From Ceriagrion tenellum (Eukaryota > Arthropoda > Insecta > Odonata > Coenagrionidae), in the NCBI GenBank assembly GCA_963169105.1, contig OY720637.1:58054964-58118963 (forward strand): a DNA stretch of 64,000 bases, in the 5' to 3' direction. A program made the position numbers and the translations under genes. The notes under the pieces were generated by a model. That model was not told the DNA's origin. It worked only from the letters and a program-made list of their open reading frames with translations, and did no database searches. Shown here piece by piece: positions 24,031 through 35,713 of this stretch. Numbering within the stretch: the first letter of the stretch is position 1; every line of letters begins with the position of its first letter.

Positions 24031-25101
24031 AACACCCAAAGTTGAACCGAGTTTAATTTAAATCACAAAATTGGAATTTGAACTTTTGATTTTACGAACT
24101 AAGGAGAAACTTGCGACGATTCACTGTAGCATCATTCTCACCATCAATCTCCAGATCCTAAAACTGATTTACTGAAGTCCTCCGACCATCTCCATACCAT
24201 AACTAACTCCTTAGCATCCCTACTGTTCTTCCTCACCGGATCCAACCACATTAGTCTCAAACATTAGTAAGATTGTCTTCCTCAATCGTATTTTTTTCCT
24301 TCTATCTTCCACCGCTTTACGTACGCAATCGTTATTGCCGTTTCCAGAAGGGGGTGAATTCGGATACATTCATCAAAATTGTAGCGATCGTGAAACAATA
24401 ATTTCTCACTAGGTTTACAGCACGGTTAACTACATGAAGATGCTACCTGGAATTTAACTCATACCGGGAAGAACGACGCAGAATGCAAAACCGGTAACAA
24501 ACGATTACAGTGATATTGAAGCTCCTCCAGTTATGGGCAAAAAATTTACACCATAGCACACTACGCAACGATGAGAAAAGATTTTAAACGCTTTTTTCTC
24601 TTGGCTCCACAGCTAATCACCTTTTGATACAGGATAGTATTCTCTTTAAATATAAACTTAAAATCCCGTCCATACCATTCCTCTATTTAGCGGAACTCCC
24701 CCGAACTCAGCATAGATAATAAAAAGGTATCGATGCCTCGTAGATCGTCAGGCAGGCACATTTCCATCGATAGTAGTTCTCAAGAGGTTTTGGGCTAAAC
24801 ACGGATATGACGTCGAGAGCAGAACCTGACCCTCCAGAGTAGGGGAGCCAAGGATAAGAGCCTCAAGCAAAGTAGATGAGATGTCTTCATTTTATAGAGC
24901 GACTTCTCAAACCGGTAAAGCCAACGGTCGTTAGATGGGAGTATATCCCCGATGTTAGTTTTTCTCTGGCCCTATTACCCAATTTTCAGCGTCAGCGAAG
25001 AGGGAAGGCGCATGTGGTTGAGTCTCTCTAGGAGTTTTTTTTTATTCTTTGTTGAGTGGCTCATATTTGTAGGTGATTGACAACTGAGCTCATTAGTGTC
25101 A
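24031..25101. other. Unassigned DNA, no gene seen
   Basis: No family or coding similarity was recognised. Confidence 0.4.
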
Positions 25102-25844
25102 ATAAGGTGGTGAAGGAGACTTTCGTTTATGAACAGAGTTGTGTGAAACTTAGTATATGCGTACTTATTTTTAATATGAAAAGATAAAAACGAAAATTAT
25201 TGAAAGCTACGGCTTTGGGTCCTCGGCAAGTTGAAGGTCACTCACCCTTGCGATACTTGACACAGATGCATTTTGAAATAATTGGATGTCATTTGCACAG
25301 ATTTTCTCCAAAACGCGAAAATATGCGTTTCGTGTAATTAAAATAGTTCCTAATAAATATGAAGGTATCATTTCGAGTAAAAAAACGCGTTTTTACAAAA
25401 AAAATCTCTAAGATTTAGAATTACGCGCCGTAAACCCAAGTCATAACAAGGTTTTAATTGAGAGGGAAATTTTGAAATATAATGAATGAAAAATTAAATA
25501 CTTTGTTATGATTCCACACTTTATTTAAAACTACACGACCTAGGTTTCGGCAAATCATGCCATTATCAGGTCGCCGAAACCTAGGTCGTATTTCTTTAAA
25601 TAAGGTGTGGAATCCTAACCGAGTACTTGTTTTTTTGTTCATTATGAAGGAGTTCCACCGAGTAACGCCAGAGACAGTGTTTTATATTTTGCAATATAAT
25701 TTTTACATACAACACTTATGTATATATCCTACGCATTAACACACGTATATCCGAAAGTGAAGCATGGTCCAAATATTTTTTTTATTTGAAAAGTTGTCAA
25801 AATGCGCAATCAATGACTCACGATTCGCGTTCCAACCATCTTGA
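25102..25844 (-). mobile_element. MITE family C, copy 3, with nested palindrome
   Basis: Minus-strand copy. On the plus strand it begins AATAAGGTGGTGAAGGAG and ends GATTCGCGTTCCAACCATCTT. Family blocks ATGACTCACGATTCGCG and TTACGCGCCGTAAACCCAAG are clear. It is interrupted by the palindrome at 25479-25646. Confidence 0.75.
25479..25646. mobile_element. Hammerhead-like palindromic element 1
   Basis: Two arms of about 70 bp (25479-25552 and 25572-25646) are inverted copies around a loop of about 20 bases. The arms share GATTCCACAC, TTATTTAAA and CGACCTAGGTTTCGGC. On the minus strand the centre reads CTGATAATGGCA, a spacer, then TGCCGAAACCTAGGTC: a CTGANRA box, a small stem, GAAAC and a GUC triplet. 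It sits inside a family C MITE, so it is a later insertion. Confidence 0.75.
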
Positions 25845-25869
25845 GGCGAGCGGAAAGATTTTTTCTTTT

Positions 25870-26345
25870 ATCACTCACTTTAGTCAGTCTCACTTGGTGG
25901 TATTCCATCATTAAAAAATAAAAGATAACAACTTTTTACTAAGACCACTAGATTTATTAAAAAACGACCCAGGTTTCGATGCGCATTCACATCATCTTCA
26001 GGTAAATGGAGGCCGATGTGCAGGTCTCATATAATAAACATTACCAGGCGGGGAGAGGGGGGGGAGGAGAAGACAATACAGGAGGAGGGTGGTCGCGGGA
26101 GGGCAGGGGGGGGGCTAGGAGGACGAAGAGGAGGGGATTAAAGCTTTGAGGAAGGGGGAATAGGCAGGGAGCATACATTCATTAACAAGGAATTTATCAC
26201 AGTCAACTTGGTTTTTAAAACTCTCTAGCTGTTCTAAAGCATTCAGCTTGCGTCTGTCATTTGTAAAATGGAGAGGTGTCATGGTAAACTCACTTTTATG
26301 TCCGTGGGTTAAAAGATGTCTGGCGAAGTTCGGACTCCTTCGGAA
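25870..26345 (-). mobile_element. Penelope-like element 3' end (GIY-YIG C-terminal part)
   Basis: The minus strand encodes SPNFARHLLTHGHKSEFTMT, then DRRKLNALEQLESF, then CDKFLVNECMLPAYSPF, ending near 26115. This closely matches the 61 kb copy, which also keeps the catalytic GIY-YIG-like start; here that start is missing. The G-rich tract at 26040-26140 is the complement of the C-rich 3' UTR of the other copy. A hammerhead-like motif (minus strand CTGAAGATGATGTG, loop, CGCATCGAAACC) lies at about 25967-26008. The end is marked by GGTGGTATTCCATCATT. Confidence 0.8.
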
Positions 26346-28750
26346 GACGGAGTACCTTGAAAGGCTATAAAAATGACACCCAAGTAAGACCAAGGATTCC
26401 ACTAAAAACCCCCTAGATGGGAACCATCGCCCGAGGGGCGAGAAGTCAATACTCGGGCCACAGCATAAACCTTAACTCCTTTTGTTCATTCCTTATCTTA
26501 AGAGAGAACATAAACATATCAACAAGGGCTTACTTTAAGTTTCAGGCATAAGCCTGCACTTAGCTCCGAAATCAGAAGACAAGGCTTCCCATTTTTCTCA
26601 ACGCATTTTAGAAAAAACTCCACTATCTTCAACTTTCTAGTTGGACCCTCCGTCAGGCACAAGACGGTGGCCTCATGTTACCACACTGGGCGGCATTTGG
26701 GCGCGCACCACCATTCTCTAACGGCGTATAACACTGCCTAGAGAGGCAAATTATACTCATCGGATCCTTTCCACAAATCGTCCATCACGGGATCAATTTT
26801 CGCCGGACACGATAGAAACCGGTAGGCCATTCTCACAAAAAAAAGAATACCCATCAATTATCTTACAAAATATGACAATCTCTCATCAGAAGCGAACGAA
26901 AATAGCTCCATGCCTAGCAGCCGGGGCCGTTTTTGTGGGACTAAATTCCATGCAACTTCAGGGGTAGCTTTCATAGAGAATGCACAGCATTCCATTCTAA
27001 AGAAAATTGTACCCTTCCGTGGAGTAAAAGAGACACTCTTAGGCCAACTGATGCACCAAAGCGATTACATCAATATTGTTATATCACCCTGCATGTATGG
27101 TACCATAAAACCGAGAGTCGTTATCTTATTGCCAAGCATAGAAAATCCGTCAACATTTAACAATGACAATCAACGAACTAACTTATTTCCAAATCTGAAA
27201 TCAACGATAAAAATAACAACTCAATTCATTATTGACAAGCCATGATTTTCCAACCTTTTTTTAACATGTAAGTTACGAGTGTTTTTCTCACAAATTATCA
27301 CCATAACGTAACAATATAACGACACACCTCCTCCAGTGCAAAAATAATATAAGTAAAAATGAATTGCCAAAGGAGTTTGGAAACAAATTATGTCCTCATG
27401 ATGCAGAGCGGAAGACACAACGCCATTCTTACGGAAACTCGCACTCGACACCCGAGACGAGCAAGGTATTTCTATCCCAGTATTCGACGATTAATGAACA
27501 TCCAAAATCATGCCGATTTTGCATATGTGAAGCCTCGATTAGTGGGCAATCGCAGTGATCTCATTACGTGAATGTAAATATTCGAGTTCGTTCAATGAAA
27601 TTATTTTATAACGTTAAGGCGGTTTTACTAATGGAAGTCGACTTCATCGAAGAAGTGAGTGTAGCGTTGTCTCAATTTGCGTTGCTACTGGCAGGGAATC
27701 GTTCCGTTTATTCATTACTTCCGTGTTTTCCCGAAAGCGAATGACAGAAGTAAAAAATGAATATAGCAATTTAGAAAATCGCCCGATATCAGTAATGAAT
27801 GAGTTTTTGCATTTACCATACTCTTCAATTTCTACAGGAGATCGAGGATTTTAATAGTTTGTATGAATAAGAATATGCACATCTATAAAGCGTACCGAGT
27901 AAGATAATTGTCACATTTCTAATTATTCAATACTATAACAGCCAGGAGTCAATATGTAATTTACAGGTATAACACAAGCACTTATCCAGAATATTTATGT
28001 TTATTTTTATTTTAAATCCCTGATCGCAGTCGTGAGATTAGAATTTCCTTCCTGCAGTATGTTATCATCTCAGAACTAAAATACTACTTGCAGTAAACTT
28101 ATTAGCCACACTATTTTCAATGAAAGTGAAAACTGTGTTTGCTTACAACTGCTATCGTACCTCAATGCCATATAAGTCCATGCTTAAACTTAGAGATACG
28201 ACTTGCAGGCGGATTCTAAGGTTACAATCTTAGTAGCTTCCATGAGTCTAGCCACATTTACAACCAATCTCTTGAAACGAACCAAGCAAAATCGGATGAT
28301 CCAAACATTCGATTACTCCGGAGAGAATGACACATTGCAATTCTAGGAGAACCGAAATGGTTAGACTAGACAACGCTCATCGCAGGCGATACTCAGCAAT
28401 ATCACTCAAGCCAACTACACTTCCCCGCACGAATCCCTTCCAGGATCCAGACGGGTACCCCTCGCTCAACACACCCACAACACTCTCCCATTCTCCATAA
28501 ACTGCTTACACGCACCACCTCCCGCCATAACTTTCGACTGGTTAAATATTTCGAATGGAAAGGTTAGCAGCAGTTGCACAAACGCCGCCGCGGCCGATGC
28601 CCTGACGAGGGAACGCCCAATGAACACCCGTGGACCTAGCACAGAGCATCGGAGGGGTGGGGGAGAGAGATTTGAGCAGAGAGGAAAGAAATTGATATTT
28701 GATTTCGATTTTAAGGTATTTCATAGCCACATCAACTCATTCAAGAAATC
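26346..28750. other. Unassigned DNA
   Basis: No repeat family was recognised. The patch at 28570-28650 is GC-rich. Frames at 26910-27245 and elsewhere have no recognisable domain. Confidence 0.4.
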
Positions 28751-28754
28751 TATG

Positions 28755-29050
28755 TAACTGTGGGAATAATATTTGACATTCCCACAAGTCTCCGTGTCAA
28801 ATTTGGGATCGATTTACCGCACGGTTGGCGAGGAATTGTTCATTAAAATCGACCGTTTTTATTCTACGTTAAACGATACACGACGAAATACAAGAATAAA
28901 TGTCTAACAAAGAATAGAGTCATATTCAACATATCTCAATAAAACAACATAATAAGAAAATAGAAATTTTTAAAGCGAACTTCCAAATTTCTGGGCGATT
29001 GACTGCATATTTACTTAAATGAATGAGTATAAAATTAAATTTTCGCGTAA
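28755..29050 (+). repeat. Dispersed repeat family D, copy 1
   Basis: About 290 bp aligns with 38690-38985 in the same orientation. Shared blocks are TTTGGG..CGATTTACCG, GGTTGG..GGCGA and CATTAAAATCGACSGT, followed by a CATATTTA..AATGAGTATAAA-like end. Divergence is high (roughly one third by eye). The nature is unknown; there is no coding frame. Confidence 0.6.
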
Positions 29051-30522
29051 TCTATTGAAATATTAATTTCTTAAGTTTCCACAAATCATTATATTTAATT
29101 AATTTCAATCATGTTTTTAACTTTCAAAATAAATACATTTGATAGTAACTAACACGTTAGATTGATTTTTTGGCTACTGATATTCGTAGTTTACAATGAT
29201 TTACGTAGTTTGCTAAGAATTAACTACAATCACAGCAATAGATCACTAACAAATGAACACTACGGTCCTGCTAGACATTAAAAAACACCAATTTCCCGAC
29301 TAAGCTTGTGTAGGCAAAATCATCCGATGACAATATTATTTCCACAAAAATATTGAGAAATAAATTGCAAAATGAACTGAGAAATACCTACAGAATTCGG
29401 GCATAAAAAGGCCGTTTCCTCTTCTAGAAATCAAAGTGCTGTTTATTCTCTTGAGAGCATACCGCTTAATACAATAATCGTGTACGGTACTCCACGAAAA
29501 AAATCCACTCTTCTCACATTTCTTCAAACTATCTACAAACGAGGCTCAACAGGCGGCGGAACATATCAAACCGCAGAGGGAGAACATGAGGATCACACCC
29601 AATTATTGATAAAAGACCAAACTCCTAAGTGTAACAATTAAGGAGAGGCAAAGAACGATTTTGGAAACTAGGTGAAAACTATAAAATATATGGCTCCTTC
29701 GTTATCAAATTATGAAATTGGCAAATGCGATAACTGATAGCGGAATGTTGTCCCAAATCTTTCTATACGATTCCAAAGTCTTTAGTTTTTGGTTACGTCA
29801 CTCAGGAAGTATGAAATAAATTCACGACAGACGAGAGGACATAAAACTGCAATAAAGACAGCCACTGATTTGGGGCGTCTGGTTTTTAATTACTGGGCGA
29901 GGCACCATGGCCATTAAAATGTTTGGATTAATTGATCAAACTCGAGAAGTAGCAGGCTGAAAGCCCCAGCATACACTTTCAAAATAGTTTTCATATAATG
30001 TAACCAGCAACGGCGAAACCAAGGAAATTTCAGACAATGATCGATATTTGAATCTTTAGAACCGATCAGCCTTGAGTGAAGCACTTACCTCCTCTCAACA
30101 CAGGGCTATTATGACTAAACCGAATTCATTCATACCGCAGACTCAACAAATATTTGCATTGCATTTTGAAAACGTTGGAGTCGACACTCTAAATAAGCGC
30201 TGGAGCGGTATAAATAATTAATTTCTCATGTCATGATACAGATTCATGATAGGGTGAGGTGCTAAATAGCAAAGAAATGCATACCAAGAGAGAGAGACAA
30301 TAAAGTACGCGATTATCAAAAGAGGTGCTTTCGTACATGGTCCATTTCTGAACCAAGGCATCAGTTGACAAAAGACAGAGAAGGGCCATAAGTTAAAAAC
30401 TATCCCAAATCATACAGATCATCCCAAGTGAGATTACAGTCTAAACTAGAAGTACGATGCGGTCAGCGGTCAATACAAGAATGCGGTCAGACCTGAGCCA
30501 TTTGGCTGATAAAAGAGAGCAT
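29051..30522. other. Unassigned DNA, no gene seen
   Basis: AT-rich, with short frames only. A short GA-rich microsatellite lies near 30288-30297. Confidence 0.4.
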
Positions 30523-30682
30523 AATGAAAAAGAAAACTTCGTTTGATTCCATCAATTTATTTTTAAGGTACGGTTAGTTTCGACACAGCGGCGTCATCTT
30601 ACGGTACCTCAGAAGTGCCTGCGTCGAAACTAGTCGTACCTTAGAAATAAATTGATGGAATCAAACAGTTTTCTTTTTCATT
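30523..30682. mobile_element. Hammerhead-like palindromic element 2
   Basis: Arms of about 65 bp share AATGAAAAAGAAAAC, GATTCCATCAATTTATTT and AAGGTACG..GTTTCGAC, and are inverted around a centre at about 30590-30620. The plus strand has GTCGAAACTAGTCG. The minus strand has a CTGA box split by about 9 bases, then AGATGACG, a spacer, TGTCGAAAC. It is followed by TCATAATGAGCTTCCAC, resembling the tail after element 1 and after the Penelope-like ends. Confidence 0.75.
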
Positions 30683-31335
30683 AGTCATAATGAGCTTCCA
30701 CTAAGTTTAGCCGGAAACCAATGAGATGATAAAAGAGTGATAGACAAAATCATCTGAGATTCATCAAACTAATGCCATGAAAATTGCACGACACATAAAA
30801 ACCATGCAAATATTTCACGTGATAAGATTATCTATCCACCTGGACAAGTTTGCTGGCAAATAAAAACTTTAACACCAATAGGAATGGTTCCGCTCAGAGG
30901 CGCGTCGCCACATTCTCTTCAAGAAAACTAATTACTTAACTAACTGACTACGACCTTTGGAGCTCACTAAGCGCTCGAGGAACTTTGCGCGGTAATTACA
31001 CGGGAGCGCTTTCTCGTCAAGGTGTGAAATTATCAGACGACCCTTATCATCAATCCCCGTGAAATGACGCAGTTATCGCGATAGTCAACAACTTCGCAGC
31101 GTCACGGGAGACATAATTACTCATCGAGCCCTGTACTCTAGACCTAACGATCGGAACACTTGAGAACATATAATCGCGCAGTAAAATGCACCTTCAAACT
31201 GGTTTCATAAGGCGGCATCGATAACTAACGTGTAATGTATCTAGAATAGGGTGCAAAAGGGCGAAAACACTAGTCTCTTCGGCCGATAGGAGTTTAGTTA
31301 CTCGCGACAGGAGCTAATTTTCAAACATCGCAGTT
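30683..31335. other. Unassigned DNA, no gene seen
   Basis: No repeat or coding similarity was recognised. Confidence 0.4.
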
Positions 31336-32051
31336 GATAACTCCTTAAAGAGCAGCAGAGAATGTTCAATTCACGAAGTTTAGTGATTTACATCTACACA
31401 CTATCCTGAGAGCTGTTACATGGGTGGGTGATAGGGGGTGGTAGGACATTAGCCGTGTAAAGATGTAAGGTTTTGGGAGGTGAAATGGTGACATGTGTCA
31501 TCGGAGTGTATTTTGTGGAGCTCAGTTACTATTGTGGTCGCTTATTGTGCGCGGAAAGAACGAGTTTCTGGACCTATCCGTTCGGAAATATATATCTCTC
31601 ATATTTAATCGCTTCTGTCTGACTTAGATAAGTAGTGGGGCGTCATGATAATATTCTGTGCGTCTCTGAAACACACCCGTTCTGAATTTCTCAAGCAAGC
31701 TAAGCCTAGCGTGTAGCCTCCGAGTCTCTAGGGGCTCCCACCTTAATCCTTCTAAAAGTTGTGAGACACTATATGTTCGCTCGTAGTAGTTTTTAACGAC
31801 GCGTGCAGCTTGTCTTTGTATTTTCTTAATTTTTTCACTTAAATCTTTATGACCAGGTTCCCATATGCTCGCGGCGTATTCGAGGTTTGGTGTAACCAGA
31901 GCGAAGTAGCACCTTTCTTTGACTTTTTCATACGAGGTTTTTCCTATTATGCGCTTACCAAAACCTAGTTTCTTTAATGCTGTGCCGCATATGCTGGGTA
32001 ACTCCTTACGGAGGAGCAGAGCATATTCAATACACGAAATTCAGTGATAAA
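31336..32051 (-). mobile_element. LINE 3' end flanked by ~55-bp direct repeats
   Basis: The LINE part is 31391-31996, minus strand. It encodes NLEYAASIWEPGHKDL, then KKIQRQAARVVKNYYERTYS, then WEPLETRRLHARLSLLEKF, with NSFFPRTISD after a shift. The 3' UTR ends in a degraded terminal hairpin and GTGTAGATGTAA. Outside it, 31336-31390 and 31997-32051 are direct repeats of about 55 bp, alike at roughly four of five positions (both contain TAACTCCTTA and GAGCAGAG). This fits an unusually long target-site duplication. The copy is closely related to the 8 kb copy and is 5'-truncated. Confidence 0.85.
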
Positions 32052-33640
32052 CCATAAATGTGCATAAGTCAACAGAGGATATGTAAATCACAACATTTAA
32101 CGATCTGGACCAATGGTTTATTGATGCTTCATCATGGACGTGAAAGCTGGTCAACGATGCACGACGAACTTCGAGCGGGAAACTTGGTGTTTTCATAAGA
32201 AAAAGCCGTTTTTTGGGATACTTAAACCATATGCTAGCACTTATACGGAAGAAAATTCTTTCAGACGCATAGAAGCAAAACCAAAACCTATTTTAAGAAT
32301 TAGGAAAAATCAAAGCGGGGGACTGAGATGGCTGCTAGAACTTGGACAGAATCCCCCAAATTCATAGTTTGCTTTTCCCAACTAAACACACATTTAAAGA
32401 CTTAAGTCTCGAAACTAAGCTGGTTCTCAAAACAAATATTTTAATGAGAAATAATCACAGAAATACAGCTCAGCGAACGCCAACCGACGCTGCTGAAGGA
32501 TAGCATAAACAATAATCCAAAGCGTTCCCATTATAATAGTCACGAGGCCGAACTAACAAGAAAGTAGGACGGCGATAATGAAGGTGAACTGAGCCTTTCA
32601 AAATCTGTGAAACTCAATGATGACCATTGAAGAGCATGAAAATAATGAATAGAAAGCCAATGGCATATTCAAATCAACTCTCGGGCTCCACGCAGCTGGT
32701 GACCAGGCCACGCCAATTCGGGATGCGACAGTGCTATGACCCAATTATAAAATTTTTCTATCGACCGATAGTTTCAAAGGAGACCGCTGCAACGGATGCG
32801 CTGGTCCTCGTCATCACCCGACATTATATCGTTATAAAATGTAAAAAAGGAAATCGTATCATTATCTTAATGTATGGGTAAAGATAGACGCAATAAATAA
32901 AATGCTTGGAGGGGTTAGGTCTTCCATCCGCTTCCATGTATATACATAAGAGTTTTACGCACTTAGAACTATAATAACACCTGAAATTAATTTTGGGGTC
33001 AGGTATATTTATCGAGACTTCTGAGACTGTAACAGGACATGAATTTTAAATTAGGCAATAAGAATACTGACTTCAGATTAAACCTCACGTAATATTTCGC
33101 GCTTTGAATAGAGTTCTCTTATCTACCATAGTCTTCCGAGTACCTGCACCACAAAAAATAAGCACTTAGGAGTTGATAAAGTAAATAGAGCGCGAAGATT
33201 TATTCTTCCCTGCTTTCGAAAACCAAACAAGGTAAGAAAAATTCCACCAATAATGCCAACACTGTTTAGGTCACTTCCATTGCGAGGGCTGATATTTAGA
33301 GTTATTTTCATACATGATCCTAAATGAATTTTCCATGTATTTTCCATTATTTCAATCAATAACCAGGGGGAGAAACGCCGTGAATCTTATATGTTATTGG
33401 TTTAAATACGAGAAAGATAGAGACGGTATGGAACATACGGTATATTCAACCCGACAGTAAGCTGGATAGGTAAGGGAAAATGTCATCATCACTATTTAAA
33501 ATGTCGACCGCAGAGGCAAATTAACCCGCTGAGAGTGATACGGATGAGTTCCCTTCCATGCACTTGTGTTTCTATAGAAAAATTTGGAACCAGTAAATAA
33601 TTGAAGAGCGTTATAAATCATTTGTGGGAAACTAAGTAAT
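32052..33640. other. Unassigned DNA, no gene seen
   Basis: Frames at 32134-32367 and 32627-32881 show no known domain. No repeat was recognised. Confidence 0.4.
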
Positions 33641-33690
33641 TCATAATTTCATTTCGAAGGAATTCCACCAAGTTACTGTCAAAGCCAATA
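33640..33690 (+). repeat. Penelope-type tail fragment
   Basis: TTCATTTCGAAGGAATTCCA followed by CCAAGTTACTG matches the sequence downstream of palindromes 1 and 2 and of the Penelope-like ends (GGAATACCACCAAGTGA). Only this tail is recognisable. Confidence 0.4.
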
Positions 33691-33774
33691 ATTCTAATTT
33701 GGAACCAAGGAAATCACACAGCGTAGGGAATTAATAAAACTTACAACAAGAGGCCTCACCAAAATGCGGACCCA

Positions 33775-33835
33775 GGATTACTATTGAGAAGACTTACATT
33801 CCGCCCACTGAGCTACGGTGTAGTCAAATAACAAG
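33775..33835 (-). mobile_element. Possible tRNA-like SINE remnant
   Basis: The minus strand has an A-box-like GTAGCTCAGTGGGCGG, with a weak B-box-like region about 35 bases later. The T-arm is not convincing, so this is a tentative call. Confidence 0.3.
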
Positions 33836-34614
33836 GAGGTAGTAAAAAAACGCGGACTGGATGCTTAGATATTGGACAAGGTACAGTTATGTGTGGTTGA
33901 TGGGAACATTTCGAGAAAATGGGCAAGCGGATAGACCGAATAGATTAGAGAATCATGGTCGAAGAGGAAGAGATTCATAAGGAGGAATATGTGATTGAAG
34001 CTAGACAGAAATACAGCTTAAGAGAGAGAAGTATGATGTAATAGATATATAGGAAGAAATTGTGAAAAGTTGAATAGTTTTCTCATCCTATGAGGCTTTT
34101 TTCGGCTAAATCACAAGGCCTATCCCGACATGGATGAGGAATATGAGGGATATAAGTAAGTAGGTGAAGGAGTTGATAAAAGCCATCAGAAAACTACGCG
34201 CCTAGTTTCACTCTATTGACACCAAAAGCAAATTGCTTCGCTGGGAGCAGTTTCATTGAAAAAGAAAATTTTCAATTTGTTTCCCATGAAAATGAGCCCG
34301 ACCTCGTCACACCTCGAGACGCGAAAATCACACGCTACACTCATTGCCGCCTATGAGTGGTTTCTTTTTGCTCTGATAGATATGCCAACGAAGCTCGAAG
34401 CCAACTCCGCCTACTCTGGAAAGGTATGAAACGCGGTAATACGGCGATAACGATGCTTTCGGTCCCAGAAAATCGAACAAGGATTTAAAATCGGAGGAAG
34501 GATTACACTGGATATTACGCTTTCGAACAAGATTGCCTCCTTTCCAGGTTAGGTACAGAACAGGCAGACATGGGCATGCCAGACAGGTATACCAAACCAT
34601 CAGCTTTCTTTCTG
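33836..34614. other. Unassigned DNA, no gene seen
   Basis: The purine-rich stretch 33940-34080 could be decayed LINE sequence, but no residues support it. Confidence 0.35.
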
Positions 34615-34694
34615 AAGGTAGTTCGAGCGAGATAGTTTACTAGTCATAGAGGAGACCATATTCGAATTTTACGTTTTAACACCAGCAGATGTAA

Positions 34695-34896
34695 AGCCCT
34701 GGTAACACCATAAATTAACCCGTACGAGTTAATGCGAGAATGCATGAACGTGTGAAAGAACGTGAAAATACACCGTGTGACCACATCAACTTGTACGCAT
34801 GCATGAATGATTGAACAGGAAAATAGAACCTCCTCTATTTGGTTCATGCATTCGTACACGAACACATACGGGTTAATGTGTCGTTTAACCAGGCCT
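34695..34896. mobile_element. MITE with TAA duplication (PIF/Harbinger-like)
   Basis: 202 bp. The ends AGCCCTGGTAAC and GTTTAACCAGGCCT are inverted repeats with few mismatches, and the inverted similarity extends about 50 bp inward (TTAACCCGTA, AATGCATGAAC). TAA lies directly outside both ends (34692-34694 and 34897-34899). The uninterrupted family sequence has a single TAA there. A 3-bp TAA duplication is typical of PIF/Harbinger elements; that assignment is inference. Confidence 0.85.
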
Positions 34897-35312
34897 TAAG
34901 AAGAGTAAATTAAATACTGCATTATTAACGGTGCAATACTATACTTTCATACGACTGAAATTAAAAGTTTAAATTAAAATATCTGCGTAAGACTTGAACT
35001 CGACTAATTTTTGCGCGCGGTACGTAAAAAACTCCTTCACAACGGAAGGTGTTCTACGTTTCAGAAAAAAATACTACAGTAACAATATGATTAATTTTTA
35101 CAAATAGTTGAGAAAGCATACAAACTGTATGTAAACTGTAAATTTCTTTGCGAAAACTAAAAGTTAGAAATTCCTCATTTTTTAAATTAAGCTCTCTCTG
35201 GAGTGCATGCACGTACCATTTCCGATAAGGGCAGGTACTTTTCGTCAAAAACCTCGGAAACTAATTCGGTACGGTCTGATATTTTGGTATCTTTTGAAGA
35301 TACGAGATATTT

Positions 35313-35676
35313 ATACCACTATGTGGGTAGGGTATATTGATTTTGTCACAGCAGAAATGTAACGCATTGAAGGAGGCGTGGCAGGTGTGGAAAAGTATAC
35401 ATAGAAATCAGGCAGGTGTGGAAAAGTATACATAGATCAGCATCACCTTACGAATCTAGCTATGTCCGTCTGTCTGCCTGTCTCTTCGCACGATAACTGC
35501 CGTAAAAATTGAGATATCGACCTGAAATTTGAGTCATAAGCCTCCAGTAGTCCACAGAAGGCACAATTCTAAAATGGGTTGGATCGGGCCAATACCACGT
35601 TTTATTTTGTGAACCAAATTGAAAGTGGTGTAGGGTATTTAAGCTTCGGCAAGGCCGAAGATAATTTCTTTACTAG
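35313..35676 (+). mobile_element. Nested ~364-bp insertion with GTCCGTCTGTCTG motif
   Basis: This foreign segment lies between GAGATATTT and TTTTCTTTAAAATGAG of the MITE. It begins TACCACTATGTGG, includes GGTATATTGATTTTGTCAC, a GTCCGTCTGTCTGCCTGTC run and a small hairpin CTTCGGCAAGGCCGAAG. A sub-repeat GGCAGGTGTGGAAAAGTATA is duplicated in tandem (35372-35435). Similar CCGTCTGTC-bearing segments are widespread in arthropod genomes, but I cannot name this family. A run of T at both edges may be the target duplication. Confidence 0.65.
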
Positions 35677-35713
35677 TTTTCTTTAAAATGAGACCAAAGT
35701 CACGGCTTTCTAG

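Noticed and set aside
26040..26140. Independent G-quadruplex regulatory region
   Set aside because: The G-rich run is the complement of the C-rich 3' UTR of a Penelope-like element, which also occurs at 61.4 kb.
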